Origin: Burkholderiales bacterium PBB1
Lineage (GTDB): Bacteria > Pseudomonadota > Gammaproteobacteria > Burkholderiales > Burkholderiaceae_C
Reading direction: 5' to 3'
NCBI GenBank assembly: GCA_002255905.1
Contig: NKIN01000001.1
Coordinates: 372,001 to 436,000, forward strand
DNA: 64,000 nt
In this document: positions 44,228 through 55,252 of the stretch, piece after piece
How positions within the stretch are numbered: the first letter of the stretch is position 1
Layout of the letters: each line of letters begins with the position of its first letter
The notes under the pieces: generated by a model
The model's input: only the letters and a program-made list of their open reading frames with translations
Database searches by the model: none
Told to the model about the DNA's origin: nothing
Made by a program: the position numbers and the translations under genes

Positions 44228-45550
44228 GTGCAGCACCTGGCGCGCATCGCCTACGCCACGCTGCTGTGGCTGGGCACCCCGGCGTACCTGCTGAAACTGT
44301 GGCGGCGCGGGCGCGCCGAGCCGCTGTATCGCCACGCGATCGGCGAGCGCCTGGGCAGGTATGGCGCCGATGCCGCCTCATCGGGCTGGGTGTGGGTGCA
44401 TGCGGTGTCACTCGGTGAAACGCGCGCCGCCGCTGCGCTGGTGGCCACCTTGCGCGCACAGCGGCCCGCCATGCGCCTGCTGCTGACCCACGGCACCGCC
44501 ACCGGCCGCACCGCCGGCGCTGCCTTGCTGCGAACGGGTGACCGCCAAGTCTGGCTGCCGTTCGACACGCCAGGTGCGGTCTCACGTTTCTTCAAGCACT
44601 TTCAGCCCGCCATCGGCGTGCTGATGGAAACCGAGATCTGGCCCAACCTGCTGCATGCCGCGCAGCGCCGTGGGGTGCCGATGGTGCTGGCGAATGCGCG
44701 GCTGAGCGAACGCAGCGCGCGCAAGGCCGATCGCTTGCAGGCGCTGTTCAGGCCCGCCGCGCGCAGCGTGGCGCTGGTGCTGGCGCAAACGCCCGAAGAC
44801 GCCCAGCGCCTGCGCGCTGTGGGCGCGCCGCGTGTGGAGGTGTGCGGCAACCTCAAGTTCGACATGACGCCCGATGCCGCGCAGATCGCACTCGGCCACG
44901 CCTGGCGGCAAGCCATGGTCCGCCCGGTGGTGCTGGCTGCCAGCACGCGCGAAGGCGAAGAGGCCGCCTTGCTGCGCGCCTGGGGGCTGATGCGCCAACA
45001 GCAACCCGCACCGCACCCACTGCTGCTGATCGTGCCGCGCCACCCGCAGCGCTTCGACGAAGTGGCCGCGCTGATTTCAGGCAGCGGCCTCACCACCGCA
45101 CGCCGCAGCACCTGGGCCGACACGCCACCGCTCGAGGCCACGCAAGCCGATGTGTGGCTGGGCGACTCCATCGGCGAAATGGCCGCCTATTTCAGCTGCG
45201 CGCAGGTGGCGCTGCTGGGCGGCAGCTTCGAGCCGCTGGGCGGCCAGAACCTCATCGAAGCCGCCGCCTGCGGCTGCCCGGTGCTGATGGGCCCGCACAC
45301 CTACAACTTCGCCGACGCGGCCGCACTGGCGCAGCGCGAAGGCGCGGCGATGCGGGTGGATGACATCGAGGCGGCGGTGCGCGTGGCGATGGCGATGTTG
45401 GCCCAGGGCGGTTGCGAAGAGCCCGGCGCTGCGCCATCTAGCAAAGCGACCTGCCCCCGCGCTGATCGCGCCCTGGCATTCGCCAGCCGGCACCGCGGTG
45501 CGGCACAGCGCATGGCGCACCAGATCGACGGGCTGATTCGTTTGCCTTGA
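44228..45550 (+). CDS. waaA: 3-deoxy-D-manno-octulosonic acid (Kdo) transferase
   Basis: This protein has 440 residues and starts at GTG 44228. A membrane-anchor helix lies at the N-terminus (YATLLWLGTPAYLLKLW), then the GT-B Kdo transferase pattern: WVWVHAVSLGETRAA, LLTHGTATGRTAG, MEIWPNLL as METEIWPNLLHAA, VCGNLKFDM and GSFEPLGGQNLIEAAACG. It adds Kdo from CMP-Kdo to lipid IVA at the inner membrane. Its presence shows the organism also makes Kdo-containing lipid A, so sphingolipids would be in addition to LPS. Confidence 0.93.
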   Translation: MQHLARIAYATLLWLGTPAYLLKLWRRGRAEPLYRHAIGERLGRYGADAASSGWVWVHAVSLGETRAAAALVATLRAQRPAMRLLLTHGTATGRTAGAALLRTGDRQVWLPFDTPGAVSRFFKHFQPAIGVLMETEIWPNLLHAAQRRGVPMVLANARLSERSARKADRLQALFRPAARSVALVLAQTPEDAQRLRAVGAPRVEVCGNLKFDMTPDAAQIALGHAWRQAMVRPVVLAASTREGEEAALLRAWGLMRQQQPAPHPLLLIVPRHPQRFDEVAALISGSGLTTARRSTWADTPPLEATQADVWLGDSIGEMAAYFSCAQVALLGGSFEPLGGQNLIEAAACGCPVLMGPHTYNFADAAALAQREGAAMRVDDIEAAVRVAMAMLAQGGCEEPGAAPSSKATCPRADRALAFASRHRGAAQRMAHQIDGLIRLP

Positions 45551-45570
45551 CCTGGAAAACGCACAGTCCC

Positions 45571-45588
45571 GTCCGCAAGCTTGCGGAC
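45571..45588. terminator. Bidirectional terminator candidate between waaA and the lipoprotein gene
   Basis: GTCCGCAAGCTTGCGGAC is an 18-bp perfect inverted repeat in the 50-bp gap between convergent genes. It is followed by TTCTCT on the plus strand and AGAAAA lies just beyond, so it could stop transcription from both sides. The T tracts are short. Confidence 0.5.
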
Positions 45589-45600
45589 TTCTCTAGAAAA

Positions 45601-46404
45601 CTATCTGGTCGGAAGCATGCTTCTCAATGTTTCGGAAATCGCCGAATTGGGAAGATTCGAAAGATCGGTTTGAACGCGCTGCTTCTGTTCGGGGGACCAT
45701 TGCTGTATGGGAATCATTGATTCTTCGAAATTGATGGTGAGCAATGGTGAGGATCGGATGATGTCGCCATACATGCCATTCTGTTTCGCCGCAAGAGGGC
45801 GTATGGCCAGGGGCTTTGCAGTTGCGCAGTCCATCAAGGCCACTTTCGAGATCAAATGCAAATTGGCGACCTTCGCAATAGGGCCTCGGGTGTATGTTCC
45901 CGCTCCGCCGAAATATTGATTGCTCCCGGCCAGAAAATCCTCTGATTTTGCTTTTGCAACCACGACGACTGCATCCAGAGAGTGGTTCTCGCAATAGTTC
46001 TTTGTCGCTGTGGCGATGGCTTCAAAGTTCGGGCCCCAGAACGCAGGTGCGTCCCATGGTCCATTCAGGTCATTGACCCTTGAAAACTCTTGTTCAGAGT
46101 ACGGGGCAATGACCGGAGTCATCCCGAAGTCGTTTTTGAGTTGATTTCGAAACAGCTCTTCGTACCTGGCGTCTATTTTCCAATCGGATATATCAAATTC
46201 TTCTTTTTCGTTGTTGAATACTGTCAAGCCAGTGTATTGTCGAGAAAATGACTTTGCAGTCATTGATACAACGGCGACGCGATTGATTTTGGCTGCAACA
46301 TCGCCCTTGACGGGTATCTGTTGGGTTGCGCAGCCGACCAGAGAAATGGCTATAGATGTCGATGCCAAGACCTTGATTGGCTTCAGGCAAGGGCGAATCT
46401 GCAT
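45601..46404 (-). CDS. Putative lipoprotein of unknown function, low GC
   Basis: This 267-residue protein starts at ATG 46404. It has a lipoprotein signal peptide: LKPIKVLASTSIAISLVGC with a Cys at residue 25 in an LVGC lipobox. The rest has no motif I recognise; it contains YEELFRNQLKNDFGM, LDAVVVVAKAKSED and LHLISKVALMDCATAKPL, which suggest a mixed alpha/beta periplasmic domain. The gene is clearly AT-richer than its neighbours, with more AAA, ATT and TTT codons, which suggests recent transfer. It is separated by 441 bp from the RTX gene on the same strand. Confidence 0.75.
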   Translation of the reverse strand: MQIRPCLKPIKVLASTSIAISLVGCATQQIPVKGDVAAKINRVAVVSMTAKSFSRQYTGLTVFNNEKEEFDISDWKIDARYEELFRNQLKNDFGMTPVIAPYSEQEFSRVNDLNGPWDAPAFWGPNFEAIATATKNYCENHSLDAVVVVAKAKSEDFLAGSNQYFGGAGTYTRGPIAKVANLHLISKVALMDCATAKPLAIRPLAAKQNGMYGDIIRSSPLLTINFEESMIPIQQWSPEQKQRVQTDLSNLPNSAISETLRSMLPTR

Positions 46405-46845
46405 GATATTTACAGTTTTCTGAGTTGTTGGTTGTCTTGTGTGCCGGCAAACACCAGTCAGGCAGATACCTTTTCAAGAGCATTGAATTCGTGCGGTAGA
46501 TGGCGGCCTCGACACGACTCTGCCAGCGCCCCCGCTCAGCGCAATGGCGGGTATTCACCGCCCTGCGATACACCCTCCGGGGTCGCTGCCGGCCCAAGCA
46601 ATGTAGATCCTCTGGCGCTTGAGCCCAGCCGCCCATGGAAAGGCGCATTGGCCCCGCTTGCGCGGCGCCACTGCCTTTCGCCAGTACGCTGCGCGACGCT
46701 GACTTCCAGGGGCTGCCGCTCCTGTTTCTGCCCTTGCCTGGATGACCGACAAGTGCACATCGAGTCCTTGCGGCTGGGCACGCACACCTGGCACTTCGCC
46801 GAGTCGGCCGCACTGGTGCAGCACAAGTACGCACGTGCCTCGATC
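46405..46845. other. 441-bp gap without a supported gene
   Basis: The first 90 bp are AT-rich and probably hold the promoter of the lipoprotein gene. The remaining part is GC-rich and open in several frames. On the plus strand one frame reads HIESLRLGTHTWHFAESAAL, which looks protein-like, but there is no start, no ribosome-binding site and no family I recognise. It may be a remnant of a lost gene. Confidence 0.35.
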
Positions 46846-49800
46846 TCAAGCCCAGCTGGGCGCAATCATCGGGTTCAATGCCGCCGCGTAATTCGGTGGC
46901 AAGGTCGTCTGCCCTGCTGCCGGCGGCGCGAACGATGCCATCGCATTGACCAACTGCTGTACCTGCGAGGCCAGCAATGCCTGCCCGTCGGCAAGCCTGA
47001 CGCTTTCGATGCGATTGCTCGTGCTGGCGTACCAGCCGTTGATCGTCAGCCTGTCGGTCGTGCCGATCACAGACAGCTCCAGGTTGTTGCCGACCTGGCG
47101 TAGCCAGATCTGGTCTTCGGTGGCGCCCGCCAGGATGTCGAGCCGGTCAGTGCCACCGGCATCGGTCACGATGTCGGCACCCTGCGTGCGGCCCCATGTG
47201 TAGATGTCGTTCGACGTCGTCGAGGTGTCATTCAGCGTGTCGGACCCGAGGCCGCCTGTGTAGGTATCGTTGCCCTCGCCACCCGACAGCGAGTCACTGC
47301 CCGCGCCGCCGCGCAACCTGTTCTTGGCACTGTTACCCAGCAGGACGTTGTTGAGCGAATTGCCCATGGCATCGATCGCCGATGATCCTGTCAGCATCAG
47401 GTACTCGAGGTTGGCGCCGAGCGTCCAGCTCACGCTCGACTCGACCCAATCCAATCCTTCGTTCGCTGCTTCGCTGATCACGTCGTCGATGTTGTCGGCG
47501 ACATAGCTGTCGTTGCCGAGGCCGCCCAACATGGTGTCGGCGCCACCACCACCACTGAGTGTGTCGTTGCCTGCGCCGCCTGTCAGCAGGTTGTTGGCGT
47601 TGTTGCCCGTCAGCGCGTTGTGGCGCGAATTACCTGTGGCACTGATCGCTGACGATCCTGTGAGGATCAAGTGTTCAAGGTTTGCGCTCAGCGCCCAACT
47701 CACCGCCGACTGGACCGTGTCAATGCCTTGGTTGGCCGCCTCGATCAAGACGTCGGTCGCTGCATCGACCACATACGTGTCGTCGCCTGTACCGCCGATC
47801 AAGCTGTCGCCTCCAGCGCCACCGTTCAGCGTGTCGTTGCCAGCGCCACCGGTCAGCGTGTTTTTCGCACCGTTGCCAGTCAGCACGTTGCTGAGCGAGT
47901 TACCGGTGGCACTGATCGCACCTGTGCCCGTCAGCGTCAGGTTCTCCAGGTTGGCGCCCAGCGTCAGCGTGACGGAGGATCGAACCGTATCGGTCCCTTC
48001 GCGAGTCGCCTCGGTGACCACATCGGCGCTGGAGTCCACGATGTAGACATCGTCGCCAGTGCCGCCTGAAAGCGTGTCATGGCCGCCGCCACCGTCGAGG
48101 GTGTCGTCACCAGCGCCACCTGTCAGTGTGTTGTTCGCGCTGTTGCCGGTGAGCACGTTGTTCAGCTGATTGCCCGCGCCGATCAGCGCTGCCATGCCGG
48201 TGAGGGTGAGGTTTTCAATCTCTTCACCAAGCACCCAGTGAACCGATGACTCGACGGTGTCGAGCCCGCCATCCTCGTACTCGGAGACGTGGTCGAAGGC
48301 ATCATCTACAGCGTACGTGTCATTGCCTGCACCGCCCACGAGCGAATCGAATCCGCCGCCGCCGTCCAGGCGGTTTGCGCCGGCGTTACCCACCAGGAGG
48401 TTCGTCGAGGCATTGCCAGTGGCATTGATGTCGCTGCTGCCTTGCAAGCGCAGCACGTCGACATGCTCTGGCAGCACGAATGTGATCGACGACTCGACGG
48501 TGTCCCAGCCTGCGTTGGTAGTTTCGATCAGTACGTCGGATGCACTGTCGACCCGGTAGACATCGTCGCCATTGCCTCCCACCAATGTATCGGCATCCGC
48601 GCCACCATCCAGCGTGTCATTGCCAGCGTTACCGGTCAGCAGGTCGCTACCGCCCAGCCCGTACAACTCATCGCCGCCACCGCCCCCGGTCAGCGTATCG
48701 GACGCATCGGTTCCAAAAATCCTTTGCGCAAGGTCTTCGGTCACCTTTTGCTGAATCAGCGCTGCATCCCAGACCGTTCCATCGGAGAAACGGATCTGCT
48801 GAATCATAAGCTCGCTTTTCGCGACGATTTTGTCCGTGGTTCCAACGATGCTCAGTTCCAGTCCGGCAATACCTGGGTACTGCTCGTCGAGCACCCGCCG
48901 GGCAACGACATCTGACGGCAAGACCCCAGCCTTGAACTCGATGGTGCCGTAGACGCCGAAGGGGCTGAAGTCGATGACATTCGTGATGACATCCTGTCCG
49001 TCGCCTCTGCCGAAATAGACGATGTCGTCATAGTCCACATCCTCTATCGTGTCGTTGCCAGCGCCGCCGTCAAAGACATCTGCCCCTGCATCGCCTCCGC
49101 GCAGCGTGTCGTTACCGTCGCCACCGCTCAGGGTGTCATTGCCACCGGCACCATCCAGAAGATCATTGCCCAATCCACCGGAGATGGCGTTGATCCTCAC
49201 TGTGTCAAGAAGGTTGTCATCGCCAGGCGTGCCCGAAAACAGCTTGCTCAGAATGGTGTAGAAGTCCCACGTGAGGCCGTCAGAAAACCTGATTTGCTGA
49301 ACGGGGTTGTAGCCCCCAGAGTTGGGGTCATCGCTTGCAAGAAAGTTGTCGATCGTGATGTGGTCATTCGTGCCGGTGATCGATAGTCGAAGCGCGTTAC
49401 TGATTCCTCCATACTTGCCATCAACTTGGCTGAGCCCGACCTCGGAAGGCAGAACACCATCTTTGAACTGCAGCGTGCTGACACTCCCAGCGGTGCTGTC
49501 GCGGACATTGCTTTCGATGTAGTCCTGACCATCGCCTTTGCCGAACATGTAGGTGTTATTGCCAGAGCCGCCGTCCAGCGTGTCCTTCCCTGCGCCGCCG
49601 TCAAGCGTGTCGGAATCGTCAAAGGTGCCGCCCGGCAATGAAGTGAACTGACCCAAGCCATACAAGAGATCATCACCCTCGCCACCTTCAAGCCGATCGT
49701 TGCCAAGAGACCCAGTGAGGGTGTCATTTCCCAACCCACCCAAGATGGTGTTGTCTCCCACAGTGCCACGAAGCGCGTCGTTGTTGGCGGTGCCTGCGTA

Positions 49801-52800
49801 GAGCTTTGTAAGGATGGCGGGTAGATCCCACCTGGTGCCATCAGCGAACTCGATTTGCTGAATGGGATTCCAGTCCGGGTACAGCTGATCTTGGTTGAAA
49901 AACCCTTCGACAGTGATTCTGTCGCTGGTCCCTTTGACCGATATCTCCAAATCGCTAGGCAGATAGAAAAACATGAACCTCTGGGTCAAAACGACATCTG
50001 TGGGCAACACCCCAGCGATGAACTGCAATGTGTTGAGCTTGTCGGCCGTTGAGTCGTACGCGGATATCGAGTCTTGCCCGTCACCCCTGCTGAACAAGTA
50101 GGTGTTGTTGCCGGTGCCACCGAGGAGTTGATCGTTGCCTAAGCCACCCGCAAGAGTGTCGTCTCCCTCATCTCCGAACAGGAAGTCGTTGCCCTCGCCA
50201 CCCAACATGCTGTCGCTACCGAGCCCACCTCCGAGCTGATCGTCGCCAGTCCCGCCGTTCAAAAAGTCGTTCCCGCCGGCTCCGCTCAACCTGTCGTTGC
50301 CCGCGCCACCATGAATGATGTCGTTGCCCGATGTTCCATCCAGTTCATCGCTGCTGGTCGTTCCTGCGAACAGATGTGTCAGGATGGTGGCGGTGTCCCA
50401 GGTGGTTCCGTCAGCGAACCTGAATTGCTGTACCGGGTTGTACCCATTGGTGGGATCGTTGTTGTAGAAAAACCGGCGGATGGTGATCTTGTCTGGCGTT
50501 CCCGCCAAAGACACCTCCAGCGCGTCATTGCCGCCCCCACCGTTGGATTCGACCTGCCTGAGCCTGATCTCCGAAGGCAGCGTCCCGTCCTTGAACTGCA
50601 ACGTGCTGAGCCTGTTTGCGGTGTTGTCGTGATCACCGCTGAGCAGGGTTTCTTGCCCATCGCCCTTGCCAAATAGAAAGGTGTTGTTGCCCAGCCCACC
50701 GTTGAGGGTGTCGTTGCCGGTACCGCCGTCCAGCGTGTCATCGCCTTGGTTGCCATACAGCTGGTCGGCTTCACTGCCGCCGCGAAGCTCATCGTCCCCT
50801 TGTCCACCGACCAGCGTGTCCTTGCCAGCGCCTCCATCCAATGAATCATTGCCAGTCAGTGTGGAGCTGGCACTTGTGGTGAGCTCATCTTCTCCGGCAA
50901 GCCAGTCATCGCCTTCGCCGCCCAACAAAACATCATCGCCGCCACCGCCATAGAGGTCGTCGTTGCCGCGCCCGCCGTCAAGCCGATCGGCGCCGTGCCA
51001 CACGGCCGCCACGTCCGCCACGAGGTCATCGCCCTCCAGGCGATCGGCGCCGTCACCCCCTATGAGTTCGTCGGCGCCACCGCCGCCGACCAGCCGATCG
51101 TCTCCAGCGCCACCGTCGAGGTGATCGTCGCCGGCGTACTGACTGGAGAGCTTGTAGTCGTCGCCGTAGATCACGTCGTCGTCGGCGCCGCCGTACAACA
51201 GGTCTGAGCCGCCGCCGCCAAAAATCACGTCATTGCCAGCGCCACCATCGATGAAGTCCTGTCCGTGGCGGCTGGCGTCCAGCGTGTAGCGGATGACGCC
51301 GCTGACGCCGTAGTAGGTGAGGTTCTCGGAGGCTTTGCCTGTGGTCACGGCCGCCTGGTAATCGCCTTGCAGCCCGTCGTCACCGGCGCCGCCGTAGATC
51401 ACATCGTTGCCGTCGTAGCCGGCGACTAGGTCATTGCCTGTTCCGGCGTCGACTACATCATCGCCGCCTCCGGCGTTCACCACGTCGTCTCCAGCGCCGG
51501 CATGAATGAGGTCGTTGCCGTTGCCCACATTGGTGCCGAACCAGGCGCCACGCGTGAGGTCGGCGTAGGTGCGTTGCGAGCCTGCGATGTAGTCGCTGGT
51601 ATCGGCGGCGTCGGGGACCACGTTCTGCCGCTGCATGGTCAAGAGCCCGGAGAGATCGGTCTCGGCCAGTGGGTTGATGTACTGCGTCAGTACCTTGAAG
51701 ATTTGCTGTCCCAGCGTAGTCGTACCGATGGCTGCCACCGTTGTGGCCAGCTTCAGCTGGCGTTGCTGGTCCGCGGCAGCGTCATTGACGCCAGTAATCC
51801 ACGAAGCATCTGGCGCAGTCATCGCAAAGCTGTTGTTGCCATCGGCAAAGATCACGTCGCCGCCGCTGCCACCGATCAACGTGTCGTTGCCCACGCCACC
51901 GAACAGTGCGTCATCGTCGCCTGCACCGACGATCAGGTCATCGCCCGAGTCGCCCGCAAGCATGTAGACACTGCGGCCTGTGGTGGCCTGTGCTTCACCC
52001 GCAGCGATCGCATCAGGCAGGCTGAGTTCAGCGCCGCTGTACACACGGTCGTTGCCAGCACCGCTGCTCAGAAAGGTCTGCCGGGTGACGCTGGCCGTGC
52101 CACCCACGATCACGTCATTGCCTTGCGCAGTGAGCACCGAACCGGTGGTCAGGCTGTTGGCGCTGAACACCCGCCAGTTGTCGGTTTGCGGCAGCGTGCC
52201 GCTCAGGCCCCACTGGTATCGGCCCTCTGCCGTTGAAAGATCAAAGCTCGCGGTCGCAGCAGGTGCCGGGGTGGGTGCGGGCGCCAGCGGCACCGAGATG
52301 CCCAACTCGCCACTGTCGAAGTCACGCACCCGCACCGAAGAGCCCGCGCCGACCACCGTCAACTCGCGATTCACCGCGTCGTGGATGTAAGTGACAGATG
52401 TGCCAACCTGAGACGAATCAGCCCACACCGTCACGCCGCTGGCGTTGCTCTTGAAGGTGCCTGCGCCGGTCAGCGTGCGGCCGGCAAGCTGCAGCTCATC
52501 CGTGTCGTCGGGATTGAGGATCGCGTCCTGCCCGGCGTTCAGTCCCACGATGAACACATCGGCGCCTGAGCCACCGATCAGCGTGTCGTCGCCCGCGCCA
52601 CCGTCGAGCCTGTCAGCGCCTGTGTTGCCTTCGAGGTAGTCGCGGCCGCCCAGGCCGTTGAGCACGTCGTTGCCTGCGCCGCCGTACAGACGGTCGGCCA
52701 ACGATTTGCCGTTCAACGGATCGCCGGCATCCCCGCCGAACAAGAGCTGCGTCTTATCGCCCAAAGGGTTGTTCAGACCAATTTGGAGGTAGGTGGCAGT

Positions 52801-54114
52801 TTGAATGTCCAGGTACTGCAGTGGACGTTGACCGGTGCCTAGGCCCAGTTCGCCTGTGGCGTCGATCTGGTTGCGGACCACCAACCAGCCCAGCATCGCG
52901 GCACGGTCGGCCAGCCACTGATCGCTGTGGGTCGCCTTGCCAGCCTCGCGGTCGACGCCACTTAGGTTCCTGTCTGTGTCCCACGACGTGAATGTGCTCC
53001 CCCACACTGAGCGAAGGCGATCCTGCAGCGCGATGTCAGCTCCGGTGAGCACGATCGGGCTCAGGTTCAACAGGCTCAGGAAGGCGCTGAAGTCGGTGCG
53101 CGCCTGTGTCCCAAGCTCCCCGTCACTCGCTTTCACTGCAGTTTTCCCAGCGAGTGCTGCAAAGGCAGCATTGGTGTACTGGCCGTTGGCTCCCTTGCCA
53201 TTGAGCGACAGGATGGCGCTGTAAAGCTGCTGTGCATCATCTATCGCGATGGCGGTGGACGAGCCATTGAGCAAATTCAGCAGCGAGCCGACCATTGCTT
53301 CGTGTGTCTGGCTTGTAAGGGCCGACGCGATCGCTAGAAGTCGATTGCCCTGGTCGAGCGTGAGTGACGGATCCAGCTCGCTGAACAGCTTGAGCACTGC
53401 GAGTGACTGCGTGAGCCGAGCGATGGAGTGGTTGTCAAAATTCAGAGCGCCAGCCGACTCGATCTCCAACGGGCTGAGGCTACCCAGGTGATTACCCCGC
53501 TCAGCGATGACCGAGAGTCCAGCACTGCCACGCACATCGACCACTCCCGACTGCGGCACGGGAATGCCAAAAATCGATTGCAGAACGCCTGGCAGCCCGC
53601 CGGGCCACTCCACGAAGCCCGGTGCGTTGAATGTGAAAGTGCTGGAGAACGTGTCTGGGAAGCTGGCCTGGATGGCCGCAGCAAGATAGCCGCCCAGGGA
53701 GTGGCCTGCGACATCAGAGCCCGGTGGCAGCAGCCCCGACTGGATCCAGTCGCCGATGATGGGTCGAAGGGCAATGAACTGTGGGTTCAGCGATGGGGGA
53801 ATGCCGATGGCGAGGTACGCGTTGGACAGCCAGTCCGTGTTCAGGCTGATGTCTGTGCCGCGGATGGCCAGGGTGAGTTCTTGGGTCTGCTTGTTCTTGA
53901 AGATGGCGGCGTAAGAACCAGTGGTAGGGTCGTTGAAGATGCGCTCGACGGTGTATCGCCGAGCAAAATCATCGGACTGTGCTACGGACATATTTGCGTC
54001 GCCGTTTTGCTTGATCCGAAGCCGCTCAGCGTCGATCGTTCCTAGCGTCAAAAGAGGGGAGTAGGCCGCTTGGGCCAGTTCCGAAGCGGTCGCCAGCTCG
54101 CCGATGGTCGCCAT
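46846..54114 (-). CDS. Giant RTX protein with N-terminal lipase-like domain, type I secretion substrate
   Basis: This protein is 2,422 residues from the ATG at 54114, chosen because AAGGGG lies eight bases upstream; a GTG at 54123 is also in frame. Residues 1-245 look like an alpha/beta hydrolase of the lipase class 3 type: LTLAIRGTD, nucleophile Ser139 in [13 protein letters not shown] and a possible catalytic His in FDNHSIARL. Many GGxGxDxLx calcium-binding nonapeptide blocks follow, interspersed with at least four modules of the hemolysin-type calcium-binding-related kind ([33 protein letters not shown]). Then come five 90-residue repeats and a C-terminal end ([20 protein letters not shown]) that should carry the secretion signal. 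There is no Sec signal. It should leave the cell through the type I system encoded upstream; lipase activity is inferred. Confidence 0.9.
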   Translation of the reverse strand: MATIGELATASELAQAAYSPLLTLGTIDAERLRIKQNGDANMSVAQSDDFARRYTVERIFNDPTTGSYAAIFKNKQTQELTLAIRGTDISLNTDWLSNAYLAIGIPPSLNPQFIALRPIIGDWIQSGLLPPGSDVAGHSLGGYLAAAIQASFPDTFSSTFTFNAPGFVEWPGGLPGVLQSIFGIPVPQSGVVDVRGSAGLSVIAERGNHLGSLSPLEIESAGALNFDNHSIARLTQSLAVLKLFSELDPSLTLDQGNRLLAIASALTSQTHEAMVGSLLNLLNGSSTAIAIDDAQQLYSAILSLNGKGANGQYTNAAFAALAGKTAVKASDGELGTQARTDFSAFLSLLNLSPIVLTGADIALQDRLRSVWGSTFTSWDTDRNLSGVDREAGKATHSDQWLADRAAMLGWLVVRNQIDATGELGLGTGQRPLQYLDIQTATYLQIGLNNPLGDKTQLLFGGDAGDPLNGKSLADRLYGGAGNDVLNGLGGRDYLEGNTGADRLDGGAGDDTLIGGSGADVFIVGLNAGQDAILNPDDTDELQLAGRTLTGAGTFKSNASGVTVWADSSQVGTSVTYIHDAVNRELTVVGAGSSVRVRDFDSGELGISVPLAPAPTPAPAATASFDLSTAEGRYQWGLSGTLPQTDNWRVFSANSLTTGSVLTAQGNDVIVGGTASVTRQTFLSSGAGNDRVYSGAELSLPDAIAAGEAQATTGRSVYMLAGDSGDDLIVGAGDDDALFGGVGNDTLIGGSGGDVIFADGNNSFAMTAPDASWITGVNDAAADQQRQLKLATTVAAIGTTTLGQQIFKVLTQYINPLAETDLSGLLTMQRQNVVPDAADTSDYIAGSQRTYADLTRGAWFGTNVGNGNDLIHAGAGDDVVNAGGGDDVVDAGTGNDLVAGYDGNDVIYGGAGDDGLQGDYQAAVTTGKASENLTYYGVSGVIRYTLDASRHGQDFIDGGAGNDVIFGGGGSDLLYGGADDDVIYGDDYKLSSQYAGDDHLDGGAGDDRLVGGGGADELIGGDGADRLEGDDLVADVAAVWHGADRLDGGRGNDDLYGGGGDDVLLGGEGDDWLAGEDELTTSASSTLTGNDSLDGGAGKDTLVGGQGDDELRGGSEADQLYGNQGDDTLDGGTGNDTLNGGLGNNTFLFGKGDGQETLLSGDHDNTANRLSTLQFKDGTLPSEIRLRQVESNGGGGNDALEVSLAGTPDKITIRRFFYNNDPTNGYNPVQQFRFADGTTWDTATILTHLFAGTTSSDELDGTSGNDIIHGGAGNDRLSGAGGNDFLNGGTGDDQLGGGLGSDSMLGGEGNDFLFGDEGDDTLAGGLGNDQLLGGTGNNTYLFSRGDGQDSISAYDSTADKLNTLQFIAGVLPTDVVLTQRFMFFYLPSDLEISVKGTSDRITVEGFFNQDQLYPDWNPIQQIEFADGTRWDLPAILTKLYAGTANNDALRGTVGDNTILGGLGNDTLTGSLGNDRLEGGEGDDLLYGLGQFTSLPGGTFDDSDTLDGGAGKDTLDGGSGNNTYMFGKGDGQDYIESNVRDSTAGSVSTLQFKDGVLPSEVGLSQVDGKYGGISNALRLSITGTNDHITIDNFLASDDPNSGGYNPVQQIRFSDGLTWDFYTILSKLFSGTPGDDNLLDTVRINAISGGLGNDLLDGAGGNDTLSGGDGNDTLRGGDAGADVFDGGAGNDTIEDVDYDDIVYFGRGDGQDVITNVIDFSPFGVYGTIEFKAGVLPSDVVARRVLDEQYPGIAGLELSIVGTTDKIVAKSELMIQQIRFSDGTVWDAALIQQKVTEDLAQRIFGTDASDTLTGGGGGDELYGLGGSDLLTGNAGNDTLDGGADADTLVGGNGDDVYRVDSASDVLIETTNAGWDTVESSITFVLPEHVDVLRLQGSSDINATGNASTNLLVGNAGANRLDGGGGFDSLVGGAGNDTYAVDDAFDHVSEYEDGGLDTVESSVHWVLGEEIENLTLTGMAALIGAGNQLNNVLTGNSANNTLTGGAGDDTLDGGGGHDTLSGGTGDDVYIVDSSADVVTEATREGTDTVRSSVTLTLGANLENLTLTGTGAISATGNSLSNVLTGNGAKNTLTGGAGNDTLNGGAGGDSLIGGTGDDTYVVDAATDVLIEAANQGIDTVQSAVSWALSANLEHLILTGSSAISATGNSRHNALTGNNANNLLTGGAGNDTLSGGGGADTMLGGLGNDSYVADNIDDVISEAANEGLDWVESSVSWTLGANLEYLMLTGSSAIDAMGNSLNNVLLGNSAKNRLRGGAGSDSLSGGEGNDTYTGGLGSDTLNDTSTTSNDIYTWGRTQGADIVTDAGGTDRLDILAGATEDQIWLRQVGNNLELSVIGTTDRLTINGWYASTSNRIESVRLADGQALLASQVQQLVNAMASFAPPAAGQTTLPPNYAAALNPMIAPSWA
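47265..48575 (-). repeat. Five tandem 270-bp coding repeats in the RTX gene
   Basis: Five consecutive units of about 90 codons share the pattern VxDxxxDVxxEAxxxGxDTVxSS, [21 protein letters not shown], SLxNxLTGNxAxNxLTGGAG and DTLxGGxGxDxLxGGxGxD. The second, third and fourth units are exactly 90 residues; the first and last are about 82 and run into flanking sequence. High similarity invites recombination and may change copy number between strains. Confidence 0.8.
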
Positions 54115-54119
54115 GTTTG

Positions 54120-54593
54120 TCACCCCTTGCTGAAGACTTTTGCACGAATATCCATTGACTCTGGATCAGGGCAGTTTTTGCCACGACCGATGCCTGGAAT
54201 GCCTTCTAACCAATACCCGCCGCTGCGTACATAGATCACTCGTTCAGCAATAACTTTGTCGTCTTTAGACCGTACAACTTGGGTCATGTCACGAATCAGT
54301 CTTGCTCCCGGTGCCTGTCTTGGTCCAGATAAGATCTTGGCCTCGCCCCGCACGAAATATCCGAATCTGGTGTCGTCCTTTCCACTTGGAACTAAGGGGC
54401 GCCCATACTCGTCGAACATAGTGGCGTGCAGCTTCACAGTCTCAAAGATACGCATGCCGCCATCAATCGCGCATAGCCGGTCCACTTCTTTATCGAGCCG
54501 CCGCATTTCGGTCTCGCTGAAATGTTTCACCAGCCAAAGGGTGCCGATTGCGACGCCCATTGCGATCGCCCCGTAACGCAGGGCCTTAGACAT
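54120..54593 (-). CDS. Unknown single-pass membrane protein in the RTX operon
   Basis: This protein is 157 residues from the ATG at 54593 ([20 protein letters not shown]), an N-terminal membrane helix followed by a polar domain outside the cytoplasm. An AGGG lies upstream of this ATG. I recognise no family; segments such as [20 protein letters not shown] and [23 protein letters not shown] are notable, the last with a Cys. Its stop overlaps an in-frame GTG of the RTX gene. Small periplasmic membrane proteins coupled to a lipase could be inhibitors or chaperones, which is speculation. Confidence 0.7.
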   Translation of the reverse strand: MSKALRYGAIAMGVAIGTLWLVKHFSETEMRRLDKEVDRLCAIDGGMRIFETVKLHATMFDEYGRPLVPSGKDDTRFGYFVRGEAKILSGPRQAPGARLIRDMTQVVRSKDDKVIAERVIYVRSGGYWLEGIPGIGRGKNCPDPESMDIRAKVFSKG

Positions 54594-54747
54594 GTGGCGC
54601 CCTGGCGTTGGTGGCGTACTCGCAAAACAGGCGGCCACGGTCAGGCAACGGTCGCCTCCTCGTGGACTGTTTTGCAAAGCGCGTGTTCTGGTAGGCCAGC
54701 TGCAACAACATCGATACCAGCAACAGGAGTGAGATCAATGCTTTCAT
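54586..54747 (-). CDS. 53-residue membrane or secreted small protein
   Basis: A small open frame starts at ATG 54747 inside the stop of the preceding gene (ATGA overlap) and ends at TAA 54586, overlapping the next gene by 8 bp. The product begins with a strong hydrophobic segment, MKALISLLLLVSMLLQLAY, followed by a basic part (KQSTRRR) and a short tail with one Cys. The tight overlaps at both ends argue that it is translated. No family is known to me. Confidence 0.5.
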   Translation of the reverse strand: MKALISLLLLVSMLLQLAYQNTRFAKQSTRRRPLPDRGRLFCEYATNARAPHV

Positions 54748-55202
54748 GCAGCGGCCTTCCAACGGGAGTCATTGCCAGCCCCGCCGATAGGGAATGGAGG
54801 CTGAATGGCCGAGAGATTCGTTAAGGTCACCTGTACCTCCGACTCACAGGGCAGGCTGACGCCGGCAGCGGCCTTGATCTTGGCAACTTTGGAGGGACCG
54901 AAGGACAAGATGGCCCCGAGGCCGACGCGTTCGATGCTGTGATTGTTGAACTGTCGACCATCGAGCATGAGCTGTCCTTCGGCCGGGCTGCTTGTCATGG
55001 TGTCGAAGCCTGCAGGGCCAGTTACAGAGTGGGTTCGTTTGACCTCGAGATGCAATGCCATCGGCTCCCACGCCGGCAATGAACGCCCGCGATTGCCAAT
55101 ACGATCTGGAATATGTTCAGGCAGGAAATCTGAAAGCAGCAGCTTGGCGGCTCCGTTACGCGCGTCATTTGACCGTTGCGTGTACTTCTGAAGTGTTTGC
55201 AC
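54744..55202 (-). CDS. Unknown 152-residue protein in the RTX operon
   Basis: The GTG at 55202 has a good ribosome-binding site (TAAGGA, seven to eight bases upstream), so this start is well supported although the first codon is not ATG. The product is hydrophilic with a beta-rich middle (MALHLEVKRTHSVTGPAGFD, LMLDGRQFNNHSIERVGLGA) and a C-terminal CESEVQVTLTNLSA. There is no signal peptide or membrane helix. The family is not recognised. Its stop overlaps the small membrane protein gene. Confidence 0.65.
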   Translation of the reverse strand: MQTLQKYTQRSNDARNGAAKLLLSDFLPEHIPDRIGNRGRSLPAWEPMALHLEVKRTHSVTGPAGFDTMTSSPAEGQLMLDGRQFNNHSIERVGLGAILSFGPSKVAKIKAAAGVSLPCESEVQVTLTNLSAIQPPFPIGGAGNDSRWKAAA

Positions 55203-55252
55203 GATATATTCCTTATTAATTGGTTTGTATCAAAAAGCAAATATCTTATTGA

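Noticed and set aside
47265-48575. Tandem repeats as a CRISPR array
   Set aside because: Units are 270 bp, coding, and in frame with RTX nonapeptides; there are no short repeats with unique spacers and no cas genes.
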